36,849 nt of DNA from an uncultured Ectothiorhodospiraceae bacterium (GCA_913055765.1 CAJXKI010000005.1:1-36849), one strand, 5' to 3'; counted from the stretch's first letter, positions 1 to 7,672 are shown. Program-made: numbers and translations. Notes: a model not told the origin generated them from the letters alone.

Positions 1-239
1 GGACGGCGACTTCGTGCCCCTGACCAGCGTCGTCACGTGTGCCACGTCAGATGGGGTGAGAAGGCGAGATATGGCGGGCTTGAGTGGGATGAAGCGGGAT
101 AAGCCCGCTGTGTGCAGTGGGTTACGCGAGGTGCTGGTCTAGGTGCAGCGAACCGGCTTGCGCCACATGGCTGAGCGGCTACTCCGGCTCGCGCCGCGTG
201 CTTTGATAGAGACTGGCCCCTCCCTCCTCTTGCCCCCCC
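1..239. other. Prophage left-end region, no gene
   Basis: I see no convincing gene here. The stretch downstream of the repressor is where Mu-like phages keep their left terminus. It holds two transposase-site-like direct repeats (153-172 and 184-214), a GTGCC-ACG element near 39-47 that could be a degraded outermost site, and an 8-bp inverted repeat GCGGGCTT (74-81) / AAGCCCGC (101-108) spanning two GGGAT-AAGC-like units. The exact terminus is not resolved. A TGTGCC at 38 is a candidate, but I could not match a target duplication with the right flank. The first few dozen bases are probably host DNA. Confidence 0.5.
153..214 (+). repeat. Transposase-binding repeats at the left end (L2/L3-like)
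   Basis: Two direct copies begin 31 bp apart: CCGGCTTGCGCCACATGGCT at 153-172 and CCGGCTCGCGCCGCGTGCTT at 184-203, matching at 16 of 20 positions. The second copy extends to 214. Over 191-214 it matches the reverse complement of 36721-36744 with only three mismatches in 24. Subterminal sites repeated at one end and inverted at the other are the expected MuA recognition arrangement. The 31-bp spacing is about three helical turns. Role inferred from position and symmetry. Confidence 0.7.
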
Positions 240-1025
240 CTACCGGGCTTCTTCTTCAGTGTCGCCGAGCTGGATGCCTGGGTAGAGGCGGTGGTACGCC
301 TCGTTGGCCACCTCCACTACCGGCTCCACGTCCTCCTCCTTCAGCTCCTCCAGGAGGTCTGCGCGTTGCTCGTACAGGCGCCAGAGCAGCGTGTAGACGT
401 TCTTGGTTAGCCACTGGCGGCGGGTGCTCTCGTCGGGACGGCCTTCCGTCTGTCGGGCGATGGGCCTTGCCAGGGCTGCAGACAGCCCCGGCAAGAACGG
501 AATCTCGCCGTGGTTCTCGCCCCTGTATTTGGGCTTGGGGTAGACGACCCCTGGGTCGACCTCCTGGATGAGGTCATAGAGCTCGCCCTCTGAGAGCGGG
601 TTGCCAGCAGGGTCTTGTGGCTGGACCTCGTCCACAAAGGCTTTGAGCCCCTTGTACAGGTTGCGGCCGCGGAAGTCCTCGGAGTAGTAGCGGTTGAACT
701 GGGCCACCAGCGCCACCTTCCAGTTGTCGCCTAGGACGGAAGGAGCCTTGTCCTCCGGTGCGCCCCCTGCCTCCCCGGTGGCGAGCCACTCAACAGATAC
801 GCCCGCGGCGTTTGCTATCGCAATAAGGTGGCGCCGGGAGGGGTCGCCCCCGCGGAAGTATCGCCTTATCCCGCTCTGCGATATGCCCGCCTGCCTTGCT
901 AGCGCTGTAGTGCTACCAGCGCGCTTGGCGCAGTAGTCCATTCGCGCTCTGAAGTCGCTTTCTGCTTCGTGTTCAGAAGTGGAAAGCACTCTTTCTTGTT
1001 CTGCCCGCCCTTTCTTCTTTTCCAT
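240..1025 (-). CDS. Phage repressor, HTH type (Mu c / CI-like)
   Basis: This 261-residue protein is the only leftward gene at the left end and is divergent from the early operon, the classic place for the lysogeny repressor. Residues ~35-85 form a helix-turn-helix: a TALARQAGISQSGIRRYFRG segment followed by an AIANAAGVSVEWLATG segment, which is typical of XRE/CI-family phage regulators. The rest shows no LexA-like protease motif that I recognise, so relief of repression may not use RecA-driven self-cleavage. It should bind the CTATAG-centred operators at 1048-1128 and block the early promoter. The start at 1025 lacks a clear Shine-Dalgarno. Family is confident; the exact operator is inferred. 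Confidence 0.85.
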   Translation of the reverse strand: MEKKKGRAEQERVLSTSEHEAESDFRARMDYCAKRAGSTTALARQAGISQSGIRRYFRGGDPSRRHLIAIANAAGVSVEWLATGEAGGAPEDKAPSVLGDNWKVALVAQFNRYYSEDFRGRNLYKGLKAFVDEVQPQDPAGNPLSEGELYDLIQEVDPGVVYPKPKYRGENHGEIPFLPGLSAALARPIARQTEGRPDESTRRQWLTKNVYTLLWRLYEQRADLLEELKEEDVEPVVEVANEAYHRLYPGIQLGDTEEEAR

Positions 1026-1139
1026 AACTATCTGACTTTAAAGGTTAAGCTCTATAGAGGTAAGGCAGATCACTATGGCGCAACTAGAAAGCTCTAAAAG
1101 ACTTGACTCCCTTAGCTCTATAGGGCTACTGTTTGCGAC
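1026..1139. promoter_or_regulatory. Divergent early/repressor control region with operator repeats
   Basis: This gap is strikingly AT-rich against the GC-rich surroundings. It contains three related elements: AGCTCTATAG at 1048-1057, inside the perfect palindrome CTCTATAGAG (1050-1059); AGCTCTAAAAG at 1090-1100; and TAGCTCTATAGGGCTA at 1113-1128, a 16-bp palindrome with one mismatched pair. They are likely repressor and/or Ner operators. A rightward promoter can be drawn with TTGACT at 1103-1108 and TACTGT at 1127-1132 (18-bp spacing), with the third operator lying between the boxes. That would start the transcript at about 1139-1140, at the ner ATG. Promoter boxes are by eye only. Confidence 0.6.
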
Positions 1140-1433
1140 ATGACTACACAGCATAGCCCTAACAGCGCGACCGCGGCGGACTGGCACCGCGCCGACATTG
1201 TCGCCGCGCTCCGGAAGGCCGGCTGGTCGCTGCGCCGCCTAGCGACCCATCACGGGTACGCCTCGCCGAACACCCTCACCAATGCCTTGGCGCGCCCTTG
1301 GCCGAAGGGCGAGCGAATCATCGCTGAGGCCATCGGCGTGGATCCGGCCACGATCTGGCCGAGCCGGTATGGCGGCGAGGATACCCGGCCCGGGAGCCGG
1401 CCGTCATCGGGAGCGGAGCGCGAAATCGCGTGA
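1140..1433 (+). CDS. ner: Ner-like DNA-binding regulator (Nlp/SfsB family)
   Basis: This 97-residue protein matches the Mu Ner / Nlp family. It has a short N-terminal arm, then WHRADIVAALRKAGWSLRRL and the helix-turn-helix with SPNTLTNALARPWPKGERII, followed by the family's AIGVDPATIWPSRY ending. Ner is a small repressor that dampens early and repressor transcription and tips the decision toward lytic growth. It is the first rightward gene, directly after the operators. No Shine-Dalgarno is visible before the ATG, and the predicted transcription start almost coincides with it, so translation may be leaderless. Confidence 0.85.
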   Translation: MTTQHSPNSATAADWHRADIVAALRKAGWSLRRLATHHGYASPNTLTNALARPWPKGERIIAEAIGVDPATIWPSRYGGEDTRPGSRPSSGAEREIA

Positions 1434-1553
1434 CACATAGCGCTTTTCGTTATTGCCGCCGCTGTTTCCACGCAGCGTAGACCCGCGCCGGCGGGCCGAA
1501 CAGGTGCAACAACGGCAGCGTGATTGGGCGCACTAGCAGATGAGGGAGTCCAG

Positions 1554-2039
1554 ATGAGCAGAAGACGCTGGAAGCCGCGGCAGCCGAATAGCCTCCAGGA
1601 GGCGATCCGGCTGTGCACCGACTACGCGCTGCACCGGTACAACCGCTCGATCGCGCAGATCGCGGACCTGATCGGGGTCTCCGAGTGGACAATCTACAAG
1701 TGGATCGCCGACGGCTCGATCCCGAGCCGACGCATCCGCCCGCTCGAGTTCGCCACTGGTGCTACCTACATCACCGGCTATCTCGCAGCTAGTGCCGGCA
1801 AGTTAACCGTAGACATCCCGTCGGGCGGGCGCGTCGGCCAGGAGGACCTGCTGGATCTGCAGTCGCGCTGCAACGACGCGGTGAATCTGCTCACGCAGTT
1901 CTACACCGGCTCCGCCAACGAGGAGGACGTCCTCGAGGGCGTCACCCAGGCAATGCGTGCGCTCGCCGGCCATCGCGAGAACGTACGCAAGTCGGACGCC
2001 CCCGGGCTCGGCCTGTTCGAGGGAAGCGGCGATGAGTGA
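1554..2039 (+). CDS. Early HTH regulatory protein preceding transposase
   Basis: This 161-residue protein lies just upstream of the transposase gene and overlaps its start by 8 bp. An N-terminal segment with YNRSIAQIADLIGVSEWTIY and WIADGSIPSRRIRPLEFATG looks like a helix-turn-helix that reads DNA. The middle (LLDLQSRCNDAVNLLTQFY and the following helix) looks like an alpha-helical oligomerisation region. I chose the ATG at 1554 over an earlier TTG at 1524 because GGGAG lies 5-6 bases upstream. Proteins of this kind occur in B3/D3112-like transposable phages before gene A. Function is probably transcriptional control; it is not assigned to a named gene. Confidence 0.7.
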   Translation: MSRRRWKPRQPNSLQEAIRLCTDYALHRYNRSIAQIADLIGVSEWTIYKWIADGSIPSRRIRPLEFATGATYITGYLAASAGKLTVDIPSGGRVGQEDLLDLQSRCNDAVNLLTQFYTGSANEEDVLEGVTQAMRALAGHRENVRKSDAPGLGLFEGSGDE

Positions 2040-4230
2040 AGAGCGCTGGTATACCGCCTCGGAGTTGGCCGGATTGCCCGGCATGCCGGGAACCGTGCAG
2101 GGCGTGCGGCTTCGCGCCAAACAAGAGAAGTGGGTTTCTCGGAAGCGCGGAGGGCGTGGTGGCGGGTATGAGCATGCCGTAAGCAATCTCCCGGAGGAGA
2201 CCCGCTCCCACCTCGCCGCCCAGCACCTGCGCGAGGAGGCCTCCTCCGGCGACGAGGCCGCCCAGGCCGGCGCCGCGGCGGGGCGGCGACTGCAGATCCA
2301 GCGCGTCGTTGCGCAGACCGCTCGGCAGCACGCGCTCGAGAGCGGCGCCGCCCGCCTGGCCTCGCTGCAGGGGCGCGACCGGCGCCGCGCCGAGGCGCGG
2401 CTGGCGCTGCTCAGCCAGCTCGACCGCTACATCGCAAACGCCCGGCTCTCGACGAGCAAGGGCATCCAGGCCTTTGTCACCCGCTACAACGCCGGCGAGA
2501 TCGAGGCCCCGGGGTGGGTGCGCGACGAGATCCCCGACGTCTCGACCGCCTCGATCTACCGCTGGCGCCGGCGGCTCAACGAGCACGGTGCCGCCGAGCT
2601 CGCGGGGCGCTACGGCAACCGCCGCGGCTCCGGCGCCATCGACCGCCAAGACGAGCTGCGCCGCTTCGTCGAGTCGATGATCACGGAGCACGACGCTAGC
2701 CCGAAGCAGATCTGGCAAGCGATGCGCGCCCGCTACGCCGAGCGCAACGACATCCGGCTGCCGAGCCAGCGCTCGCTGCAGCGCTGGGTGAACCGGTGGC
2801 GCCGGCAGCACCAGGCGACCTATGAGGCCGCCCGCAACCCGGATGCGTGGAAGAGCCGCTACATGACGGCGTTCGGCTCGTACAGCGCCGGCGTCGAGCG
2901 GCTTAACGCCCTGTGGGAACTCGACTCGACGCCGGCGGACGTGATGCTCACCGACGGCCGCCACCACCTGATCGGCGCCATCGACGTCTACAGCCGCCGC
3001 GCCATGCTGCTGGTCACCCCCGTCTCCAAGGCGGAGGCGATCGGCACCCTGACCCGCCGGGCGATCATCGAGTGGGGCGTGCCGGAGACGGTCAAGACCG
3101 ACGAGGGCGCGGACTACACGAGCTACCAGTACGCCAGCGTCCTGCAAGCCCTCGGCGTCGAGCAGCGCACCTGCACGCCCTTCGCGCCCTGGGAGAAGCC
3201 GCACGTCGAGCGCTTCTTCCGGACCTTCCAGCACGATCTCGTCGAGCTGCTGCCCGGCTACGTCGGCCACGACGTCGCCGAGCGCCAGGCGCTCGAGGCG
3301 CGCTCGGCGTTCTCGGAGCGGCTGTTCAAGAAGGACGAGGCGGTCGAGGTGCGGATGAGCGCCGCCGAGCTCCAGGAGTTCTGCGACCGCTGGGTGCGCG
3401 ACGTCTACGAGCACAACCCCCACGAGGGGCTCGGCGGCCAGACGCCGTTCCAGGTCGCCGCCGCCAGCCGCGACACGGTGCGCACGATCAGCGACGAGCG
3501 CGCCCTCGACGTGCTGCTCGCCGAGGTCGGCGAGCGGACGGTGACGAAGAAAGGGGTCCGCATCGATCGCGGCCTCTACGTCCACCCGGATCTCGCCCTG
3601 CACGTCGGCGAGCGCGTCACTGTCCGGCGCGATCCGACCGACCTCGGGCGCATCTGGGTCTTCGGCGGCGCCGATAACGACTTCATCTGTGAGGCGGTGG
3701 ACCCGGAGGTCGTCGGCGTCGACCGCCAGGAGATCGCCGCCGAGGCCCGCCAGCGCCAGAAGGCGCGCACCCAGGAGGCCCGCCGGGAGCTGCGCCGCAG
3801 CGCGCGGCAGCAGAGCACCCGCGAGATCGCCCACGAGATCCTCGACAGCCGCGCCCGCGAGGCGGGCCGGGTGAGCGCCTTCCCGACGCCGAGCGAGACG
3901 CACACTACGCCGGAGATCGAGGCTGCCGGCCGCGCCGCCCGCACCGACGAGCCGCCGCAGCCGGAGGAGACCGAGCGCACCGCGGCGGCCGCGCGGCACG
4001 CCGCGGAGGTGGTCTCGCTCGATGCCCAGCGCACCGCCGAGCCGGACCCGGCGGAGATGAATAACGCGGAGCGCTACCGCTACTGGTGCGAGCTCGACCG
4101 GCGCCTGTCCGCCGGCGAGCCGATCTCGAGCGACGCCCGCGCGTTCTACGAGAGCTTCCGGAACTCGCCGACCTGGCGGGCGTTTCGGGAAATGGAGCAA
4201 GACCTGGCCATCGGCAGTGGCCAGGAGTAG
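2032..4230 (+). CDS. DDE transposase, MuA-like (gene A)
   Basis: This 732-residue transposase cuts and joins the phage ends during integration and replicative transposition. The N-terminus (WYTASELAGLPGMPGTVQGV, then a Lys/Arg-rich stretch) is the Mu-type winged-helix DNA-binding domain. Residues ~140-280 carry the end-binding HTH domains. The RNase H-like rve core has catalytic D298 (ELDSTPAD), D357 (KTDEGADY) and E393 (PHVERFF), giving the classic D-35-E spacing. A C-terminal beta-barrel and a charged tail follow. The ATG at 2032 overlaps the upstream stop, so translation is coupled. All key residues are present, so it should be active. Substrates are the repeats at both window ends. Confidence 0.96.
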   Translation: MSEERWYTASELAGLPGMPGTVQGVRLRAKQEKWVSRKRGGRGGGYEHAVSNLPEETRSHLAAQHLREEASSGDEAAQAGAAAGRRLQIQRVVAQTARQHALESGAARLASLQGRDRRRAEARLALLSQLDRYIANARLSTSKGIQAFVTRYNAGEIEAPGWVRDEIPDVSTASIYRWRRRLNEHGAAELAGRYGNRRGSGAIDRQDELRRFVESMITEHDASPKQIWQAMRARYAERNDIRLPSQRSLQRWVNRWRRQHQATYEAARNPDAWKSRYMTAFGSYSAGVERLNALWELDSTPADVMLTDGRHHLIGAIDVYSRRAMLLVTPVSKAEAIGTLTRRAIIEWGVPETVKTDEGADYTSYQYASVLQALGVEQRTCTPFAPWEKPHVERFFRTFQHDLVELLPGYVGHDVAERQALEARSAFSERLFKKDEAVEVRMSAAELQEFCDRWVRDVYEHNPHEGLGGQTPFQVAAASRDTVRTISDERALDVLLAEVGERTVTKKGVRIDRGLYVHPDLALHVGERVTVRRDPTDLGRIWVFGGADNDFICEAVDPEVVGVDRQEIAAEARQRQKARTQEARRELRRSARQQSTREIAHEILDSRAREAGRVSAFPTPSETHTTPEIEAAGRAARTDEPPQPEETERTAAAARHAAEVVSLDAQRTAEPDPAEMNNAERYRYWCELDRRLSAGEPISSDARAFYESFRNSPTWRAFREMEQDLAIGSGQE

Positions 4231-4232
4231 GT

Positions 4233-4256
4233 GGCCCGCCGTTACCGCGGCGGGCC
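4233..4256 (+). other. GC hairpin between transposase and ATPase genes
   Basis: GGCCCGCCG at 4233-4241 and CGGCGGGCC at 4248-4256 form a perfect 9-bp all-G/C stem with a 6-base loop. It begins two bases after the transposase stop. There is no following T-tract, so it is more likely an attenuator or mRNA-stabilising structure than a complete terminator. It could set the A:B ratio. Role inferred. Confidence 0.4.
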
Positions 4257-4308
4257 GGGTGGGCCGAAGGGCCCAGTTGAGGAAAAGCAACCACAACGAG
4301 GTGACAGT

Positions 4309-5049
4309 ATGACGCAAGCACCCTTTGAAGGCCAGTCCGGCACGGTCGCCCCGCTGGCGAACGTGGGCCTGTGCCACCAGGCGGTCCAGCAGGTGATGGA
4401 CCGCCCGGGCCACCTGCCCGGGATGATCACCTTCTACGGCCCCTCGGGCTACGGGAAGAGCACGGCGGCCGCCTACACCGCCAACAAGACCCGGGCCTAC
4501 TACATCCAGTGCATGAGCTCCTGGACCCGCAAGGCGCTGCTCCAGGCGGTGCTCCGCGAGATGGGGCTGACCCCGCACAAGACGCTCTACGAGATGACCG
4601 AGCAGATCGCCGAGCAGCTGGTGGTGACCGGCCGGCCGCTGATCATCGACGAGGTCGACCACATCGTCAGCAAGTCCGCGGTCGAGATCATCCGGGACCT
4701 CTACGAGGGCTCCAATGCCCCGATCCTGCTCATCGGCGAGGAGCGCCTGCCCCACCGTCTGCAGCAGTGGGAGCGCTTCCACAACCGCATGCTCGACTGG
4801 GTCGCCGCGCAGCCGGCCTCGATCGAGGATACCCGGCACCTGGCGCGGCTCTACGCCCCCGGGGTGACCATCGCCGAGGACCTGCTCGGCCGCATCCAGG
4901 AGGTCTCGCGGGGCTCGGTCCGCCGCGTCTGCGTGAACATCGAGCAGGTGCGCGCCGAGGCGCAGCAGCTCGGGCGCACCGAGATGGACCTGCAGGCCTG
5001 GGGCCGGCGGGAGCTGTTCTCCGGTGAGCCGCCGAAGCGGAGGGTCTGA
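4309..5049 (+). CDS. MuB-like AAA+ ATPase, transposition target selection
   Basis: This 246-residue ATPase fits the AAA_22/TniB-MuB group. The Walker A motif GPSGYGKST is at residues 44-52, Walker B LIIDEVD at 111-117, and a downstream arginine-rich segment (GSVRRVCVNIEQVRAEAQ) is consistent with a AAA+ C-terminal helical domain. MuB binds DNA with ATP, delivers target DNA to the transposase and gives target immunity. I placed the start at 4309, where GAGGTGAC precedes the ATG; an in-frame GTG at 4231 directly after the transposase stop would place the hairpin inside the gene. It is shorter than Mu B (about 312 residues) and lacks an obvious N-terminal HTH. Confidence 0.93.
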   Translation: MTQAPFEGQSGTVAPLANVGLCHQAVQQVMDRPGHLPGMITFYGPSGYGKSTAAAYTANKTRAYYIQCMSSWTRKALLQAVLREMGLTPHKTLYEMTEQIAEQLVVTGRPLIIDEVDHIVSKSAVEIIRDLYEGSNAPILLIGEERLPHRLQQWERFHNRMLDWVAAQPASIEDTRHLARLYAPGVTIAEDLLGRIQEVSRGSVRRVCVNIEQVRAEAQQLGRTEMDLQAWGRRELFSGEPPKRRV

Positions 5050-5050
5050 G

Positions 5051-5653
5051 ATGGCGCGCAAGCCCGTCGATCAGCAAGGCAAGCACGACACCCGCGAGGC
5101 CGCCTGGGCGGCGATGCGCCGGCTCGGCGAGTTCACGCCGCCGCAGATCCGGCGCGAGACGCTGCTCGGCCGGGACACCGTGCGCGACTACATCGATGGC
5201 CTGGCCGCGGCCGGCTACATCGAGGAGACCGGCGAGACGGTCCACCAGCGCGGCGCTGCCTACTCGCGCGTCTACCGCGTGGTCCGCGACGCCGCCGAGG
5301 CGCCGCGGGTCCGCCGGGACGGCACGGCTGTCACCCAGGGGCTCGGGCGCGAGCAGATGTGGCGGACCATGCGCATCCTCGGCGAGTTCAGCGCCCGCGA
5401 CCTGGCGGTGACCGCCTCCACCGAGGAGGTGCTCATCGCCTACGCCGAGGCGCAGACCTACTGCCACTACCTGCACCGGGCCGGCTACCTGGCCGCCACC
5501 GACCCCGGCGGCCCGGGGCGCCCGGCGCGCTACCGCTTCCTGCGCACCCGCTACACGGGGCCGCAGCCGCCCCAGGTCCAGCGTGTGCGCCAGGTCTACG
5601 ACGCCAACCTGCGCGAGGTCGTCTGGCGCCAAGGAGGAGATAGCGATGAGTGA
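5051..5653 (+). CDS. Early winged-helix protein, function unknown
   Basis: This 200-residue protein appears to contain two similar winged-helix units. The first is around residues 14-70 (AAWAAMRRLGEFTPPQIRRE, then GRDTVRDYIDGLAAAGYIEE). The second is at ~100-165 (MWRTMRILGEFSARDLAVTA, then YCHYLHRAGYLAATDPGGPG). Both share the RxLGEF phrase, which suggests an internal duplication. Such proteins follow gene B in B3-like transposable phages and are presumed DNA-binding regulators. The ATG at 5051 lies one base after the MuB stop, so the two are probably translationally coupled. No enzymatic motif seen. Confidence 0.75.
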   Translation: MARKPVDQQGKHDTREAAWAAMRRLGEFTPPQIRRETLLGRDTVRDYIDGLAAAGYIEETGETVHQRGAAYSRVYRVVRDAAEAPRVRRDGTAVTQGLGREQMWRTMRILGEFSARDLAVTASTEEVLIAYAEAQTYCHYLHRAGYLAATDPGGPGRPARYRFLRTRYTGPQPPQVQRVRQVYDANLREVVWRQGGDSDE

Positions 5654-5981
5654 CGCCGCCACCGAGCAGCCGGCCTGGCTGCGCGCGCTCGCCGAGCGCT
5701 GCCACGCCACCTCCCAGGCCCGGGCGGCCCGGGAGGTGGGCCTGAGCCCGAGCACGATCAACCAGGTGCTCAAGGGCACCTACCGGGGCAACTGGGAGCG
5801 CGTGCGCACGCGCATCGAGGGGGCGCTGCTGCACGTCGCCGTGCACTGCCCCGTACTCGGCGAGATCTCCTCGGCCGACTGCCTGGACTACCAGCGCCGC
5901 CCGTTCGTGGCGACCAACCCCCAGCGCGTGCGGCTCTACAAGGCCTGCCGCACCTGCCCGCACAACATCTCGGAGGGCTGA
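5646..5981 (+). CDS. Small HTH protein with C-terminal cysteine motif
   Basis: This 111-residue protein has an N-terminal helix-turn-helix, AREVGLSPSTINQVLKGTYR, resembling LacI/XRE-type recognition helices. The C-terminal half contains four cysteines arranged as HCPVLGEISSADC and, later, CRTCPHN. That pattern could bind a metal. The start at 5646 is supported by AGGAG seven or so bases upstream, and the gene overlaps the previous one by 8 bp. Similar small HTH proteins with a CPVLG motif are common in early operons of Mu-like prophages. The target is unknown; regulator is the best call. Confidence 0.75.
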   Translation: MSDAATEQPAWLRALAERCHATSQARAAREVGLSPSTINQVLKGTYRGNWERVRTRIEGALLHVAVHCPVLGEISSADCLDYQRRPFVATNPQRVRLYKACRTCPHNISEG

Positions 5982-5984
5982 GCG

Positions 5985-6302
5985 ATGTGCACGACCTACA
6001 CCGATGAGTACCTCAACTACTACGCCGACCGCTACCTGGACCTCGGCCTGCGCTACTGCGGCATCAGCCTCGAGACGTACCTGCGCCAGCCCGAGGAGTG
6101 CGAGCGGCTGGTGCGCGAGGGGTGCGACCCGCTGATCATCAACCAGGCCTTGCGCCTGTCGCGCGACGTGGCGGCGGCCCGGCACATCGCGCCCGTCGAG
6201 AGCCTGCCCCGGCGCGGCGGCGTGCCGGTCGAGAAGCTGCGCCACCGCCGTCACCCCCGGCGCCACACCGCGGCGGCGAGCTTCAAGGGGGCCAAGGCAT
6301 GA
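5985..6302 (+). CDS. Hypothetical early protein
   Basis: This 105-residue protein is rich in Tyr and Arg and has five cysteines or so spread across the first half (MCTTY, YCGIS, ECERL, GCDP). It matches no family I can name. The basic C-terminus (RHRRHPRRH) could contact nucleic acid. It starts three bases after the preceding stop and its own stop overlaps the next start (ATGA), so it belongs to the early operon and is translated with its neighbours. Confidence 0.6.
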   Translation: MCTTYTDEYLNYYADRYLDLGLRYCGISLETYLRQPEECERLVREGCDPLIINQALRLSRDVAAARHIAPVESLPRRGGVPVEKLRHRRHPRRHTAAASFKGAKA

Positions 6303-6574
6303 GCCGGCTGGTGACTCGCCGGTTCTTCCGGGCCTTCGACAGCGATCGCTACGGCCAGATCCTCGCCCTGCGCAAGCAGGGCGAGGACGGCCCGGAGCTG
6401 CAGGTGCTCTTTCGCCCGCCTGGCCTCGACGTCTGCACGGTCGGCTTTCAGTTCACCGATGACGCCGCCGGCGCCGAGAAGGCGGACCAGGCGCTGGGGT
6501 CGCTCACCCACGAGCAGGTCGAGGCCCTGCTCGCCGACGTCACCCAGGACGAGCTCTTTCAGGAGGACCGATGA
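6299..6574 (+). CDS. Hypothetical early protein
   Basis: This 91-residue acidic protein begins at an ATG that overlaps the previous stop as ATGA and ends overlapping the next start by four bases. The sequence has a beta-rich N-terminal part (ALRKQGEDGPELQVLFRPPG, then VCTVGFQF) and a helical acidic C-terminus (THEQVEALLADVTQDELF). This arrangement recalls small phage early proteins of unknown role. No catalytic or DNA-binding motif visible. The tight overlaps support it as real. Confidence 0.6.
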   Translation: MSRLVTRRFFRAFDSDRYGQILALRKQGEDGPELQVLFRPPGLDVCTVGFQFTDDAAGAEKADQALGSLTHEQVEALLADVTQDELFQEDR

Positions 6575-7173
6575 TACCCGAAGGCTACATGGAGAACAGC
6601 GCCGGGCACCTGGTGCCGATCGACCAGGTGCGCGAGCAGGACATGATGCGCGACCAGCTCGCCCGCGACCTCGCCGAGCGCGCCGAGGCGCTCTCGGCGG
6701 AGCTGCAGGCGTTCAAGGAGCAGGCCCTGCACGACATCCAGGACCTGGTGCGCATCACCGCCGAGCGCTACGGCGTAACGATCGGCGGCGAGAAGGGCAA
6801 CGTGAGCGTGACGAGCTATGACGGCCGCTACAAGATCGAGCGGGCGACCGCCGAGCGGCTGGCATTCACGGAGGAGCTCCACGCCGCGAAGGACCTCATC
6901 GACCAGTGCATCGAGAAGTGGAGCGAGGGCGCTAACCCGCACCTGCGCTCGCTGGTGGATCGGGCCTTCAGGACCGACCGCCAGGGCAACCTGAAGACGC
7001 ACGCGGTCCTCGAGCTGCTGCGCCTCGAGATCGACGACGAGGACTGGAAGCAGGCGATGGCCGCGCTGCGTGACTCCATCCAGACCACGGGCACGGCCGT
7101 CTACGTCCGGGCCTACCGGCGCGACGAGAGCGGCCGCTACCAGGCGATCCCGCTCGACCTCGCGGCCGTGTGA
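6571..7173 (+). CDS. DUF3164 family phage protein
   Basis: This 200-residue protein is recognisable as the DUF3164 family, a hallmark of Mu-like early operons, where it has sometimes been mislabelled a sulfate transporter. It starts with IPEGYMENSAGHLVPIDQVR, has a long helical central region (residues ~25-65) and a conserved VTSYDGRYKIERA stretch around residue 90. The C-terminal half includes VDRAFRTDRQGNLKTHAVLE. No membrane segment is present, so the transporter label does not fit. A role in DNA handling during replication is possible but unproven. Confidence 0.85.
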   Translation: MIPEGYMENSAGHLVPIDQVREQDMMRDQLARDLAERAEALSAELQAFKEQALHDIQDLVRITAERYGVTIGGEKGNVSVTSYDGRYKIERATAERLAFTEELHAAKDLIDQCIEKWSEGANPHLRSLVDRAFRTDRQGNLKTHAVLELLRLEIDDEDWKQAMAALRDSIQTTGTAVYVRAYRRDESGRYQAIPLDLAAV

Positions 7174-7180
7174 AGGCGAA

Positions 7181-7224
7181 ACGCCCGGGGCGTCCCGGGC
7201 GTCGCCGGCGGTGGCGCCGCCGGC
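7181..7224 (+). other. Two tandem GC-rich hairpins
   Basis: Two perfect stem-loops sit back to back in the 83-bp gap before gemA. The first has ACGCCCGGG (7181-7189), loop GCGT and CCCGGGCGT (7194-7202). The second has GCCGGCGG (7204-7211), a 5-base loop and CCGCCGGC (7217-7224). They touch with one base between. No T-tract follows. They are probably an mRNA processing or attenuation element inside the early transcript. Seen directly; role inferred. Confidence 0.5.
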
Positions 7225-7256
7225 CTGATGAGCCAGCCACAAGGGAGGCCCTCGCC

Positions 7257-7661
7257 ATGAGCAAGGACCGGCGCGAGCGCGAGCTCGCCCAGATCCACAT
7301 CGCCGCCAAGGAGCTTTGCCTCGATCGTGACACCTACGAGGCCATGCTCGAGGCGCTGGCGGGGGTGCGCTCCGCCTCGGCACTGGACGCTGCGCAGCGC
7401 CGCCAGGTGCTCGAGCACCTGCGCTCGCGCGGCTGGCAGCCCCGGCGGCGCGGTCGCAGCCGAGCGGCCCCGGATCGCCGCGAGCTGGTCGCCAAGGTGC
7501 GCGCTCAGCTCGCCGCCGCCGGCCGGCCCGATGCCTATGCCGACGCCCTGGCGCGGCGGATGTTCGGCGTCGAGCGCTTCGAGTGGTGCCGCTCGCACCA
7601 GCTCCGCCGGCTGGTTGCCGCCCTGACCTACGACGCCCGCCGCCAGGGGCGGGAGCAGTGA
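7257..7661 (+). CDS. gemA: GemA-like regulatory protein (DUF1018, Mu gp16 family)
   Basis: This 134-residue protein carries the family opening ELAQIHIAAKELCLDRDTYE with AMLEALAGVRSASALDAAQR after it. That is the DUF1018/GemA signature found in Mu gp16 and relatives. The C-terminus (RRMFGVERFEWCRSHQLRRL) is also typical. GemA of Mu alters host gene expression and DNA supercoiling state. I use the ATG at 7257, preceded by AGGGAGG; a GTG at 7170 overlapping the preceding stop would add a 29-residue Arg-rich leader read through the hairpins, which is less likely. Confidence 0.88.
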   Translation: MSKDRRERELAQIHIAAKELCLDRDTYEAMLEALAGVRSASALDAAQRRQVLEHLRSRGWQPRRRGRSRAAPDRRELVAKVRAQLAAAGRPDAYADALARRMFGVERFEWCRSHQLRRLVAALTYDARRQGREQ

Positions 7662-7672
7662 AGGAGGTGCCT

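Noticed and set aside
38-43. TGTGCC as the exact left terminus of the phage
   Set aside because: The adjacent bases (TCACG) do not match those after the right terminus (GCTCT), so no target duplication supports it; kept only as a candidate.
74-108. Inverted repeat GCGGGCTT/AAGCCCGC as a terminator for the repressor
   Set aside because: The spacer is long (19 bases) and there is no T-tract on the minus strand; it could equally be part of the end-binding array.
1942-5061. Very long open frame on the minus strand (over 1000 codons) opposite the transposase and ATPase genes
   Set aside because: It is the mirror of well-supported plus-strand genes in GC-rich DNA; its translation is low-complexity Leu/Arg/Ala/Val sequence without motifs.
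6571-7173. Sulfate transporter annotation often attached to this family
   Set aside because: The protein has no hydrophobic membrane segment; it is a DUF3164 early phage protein.
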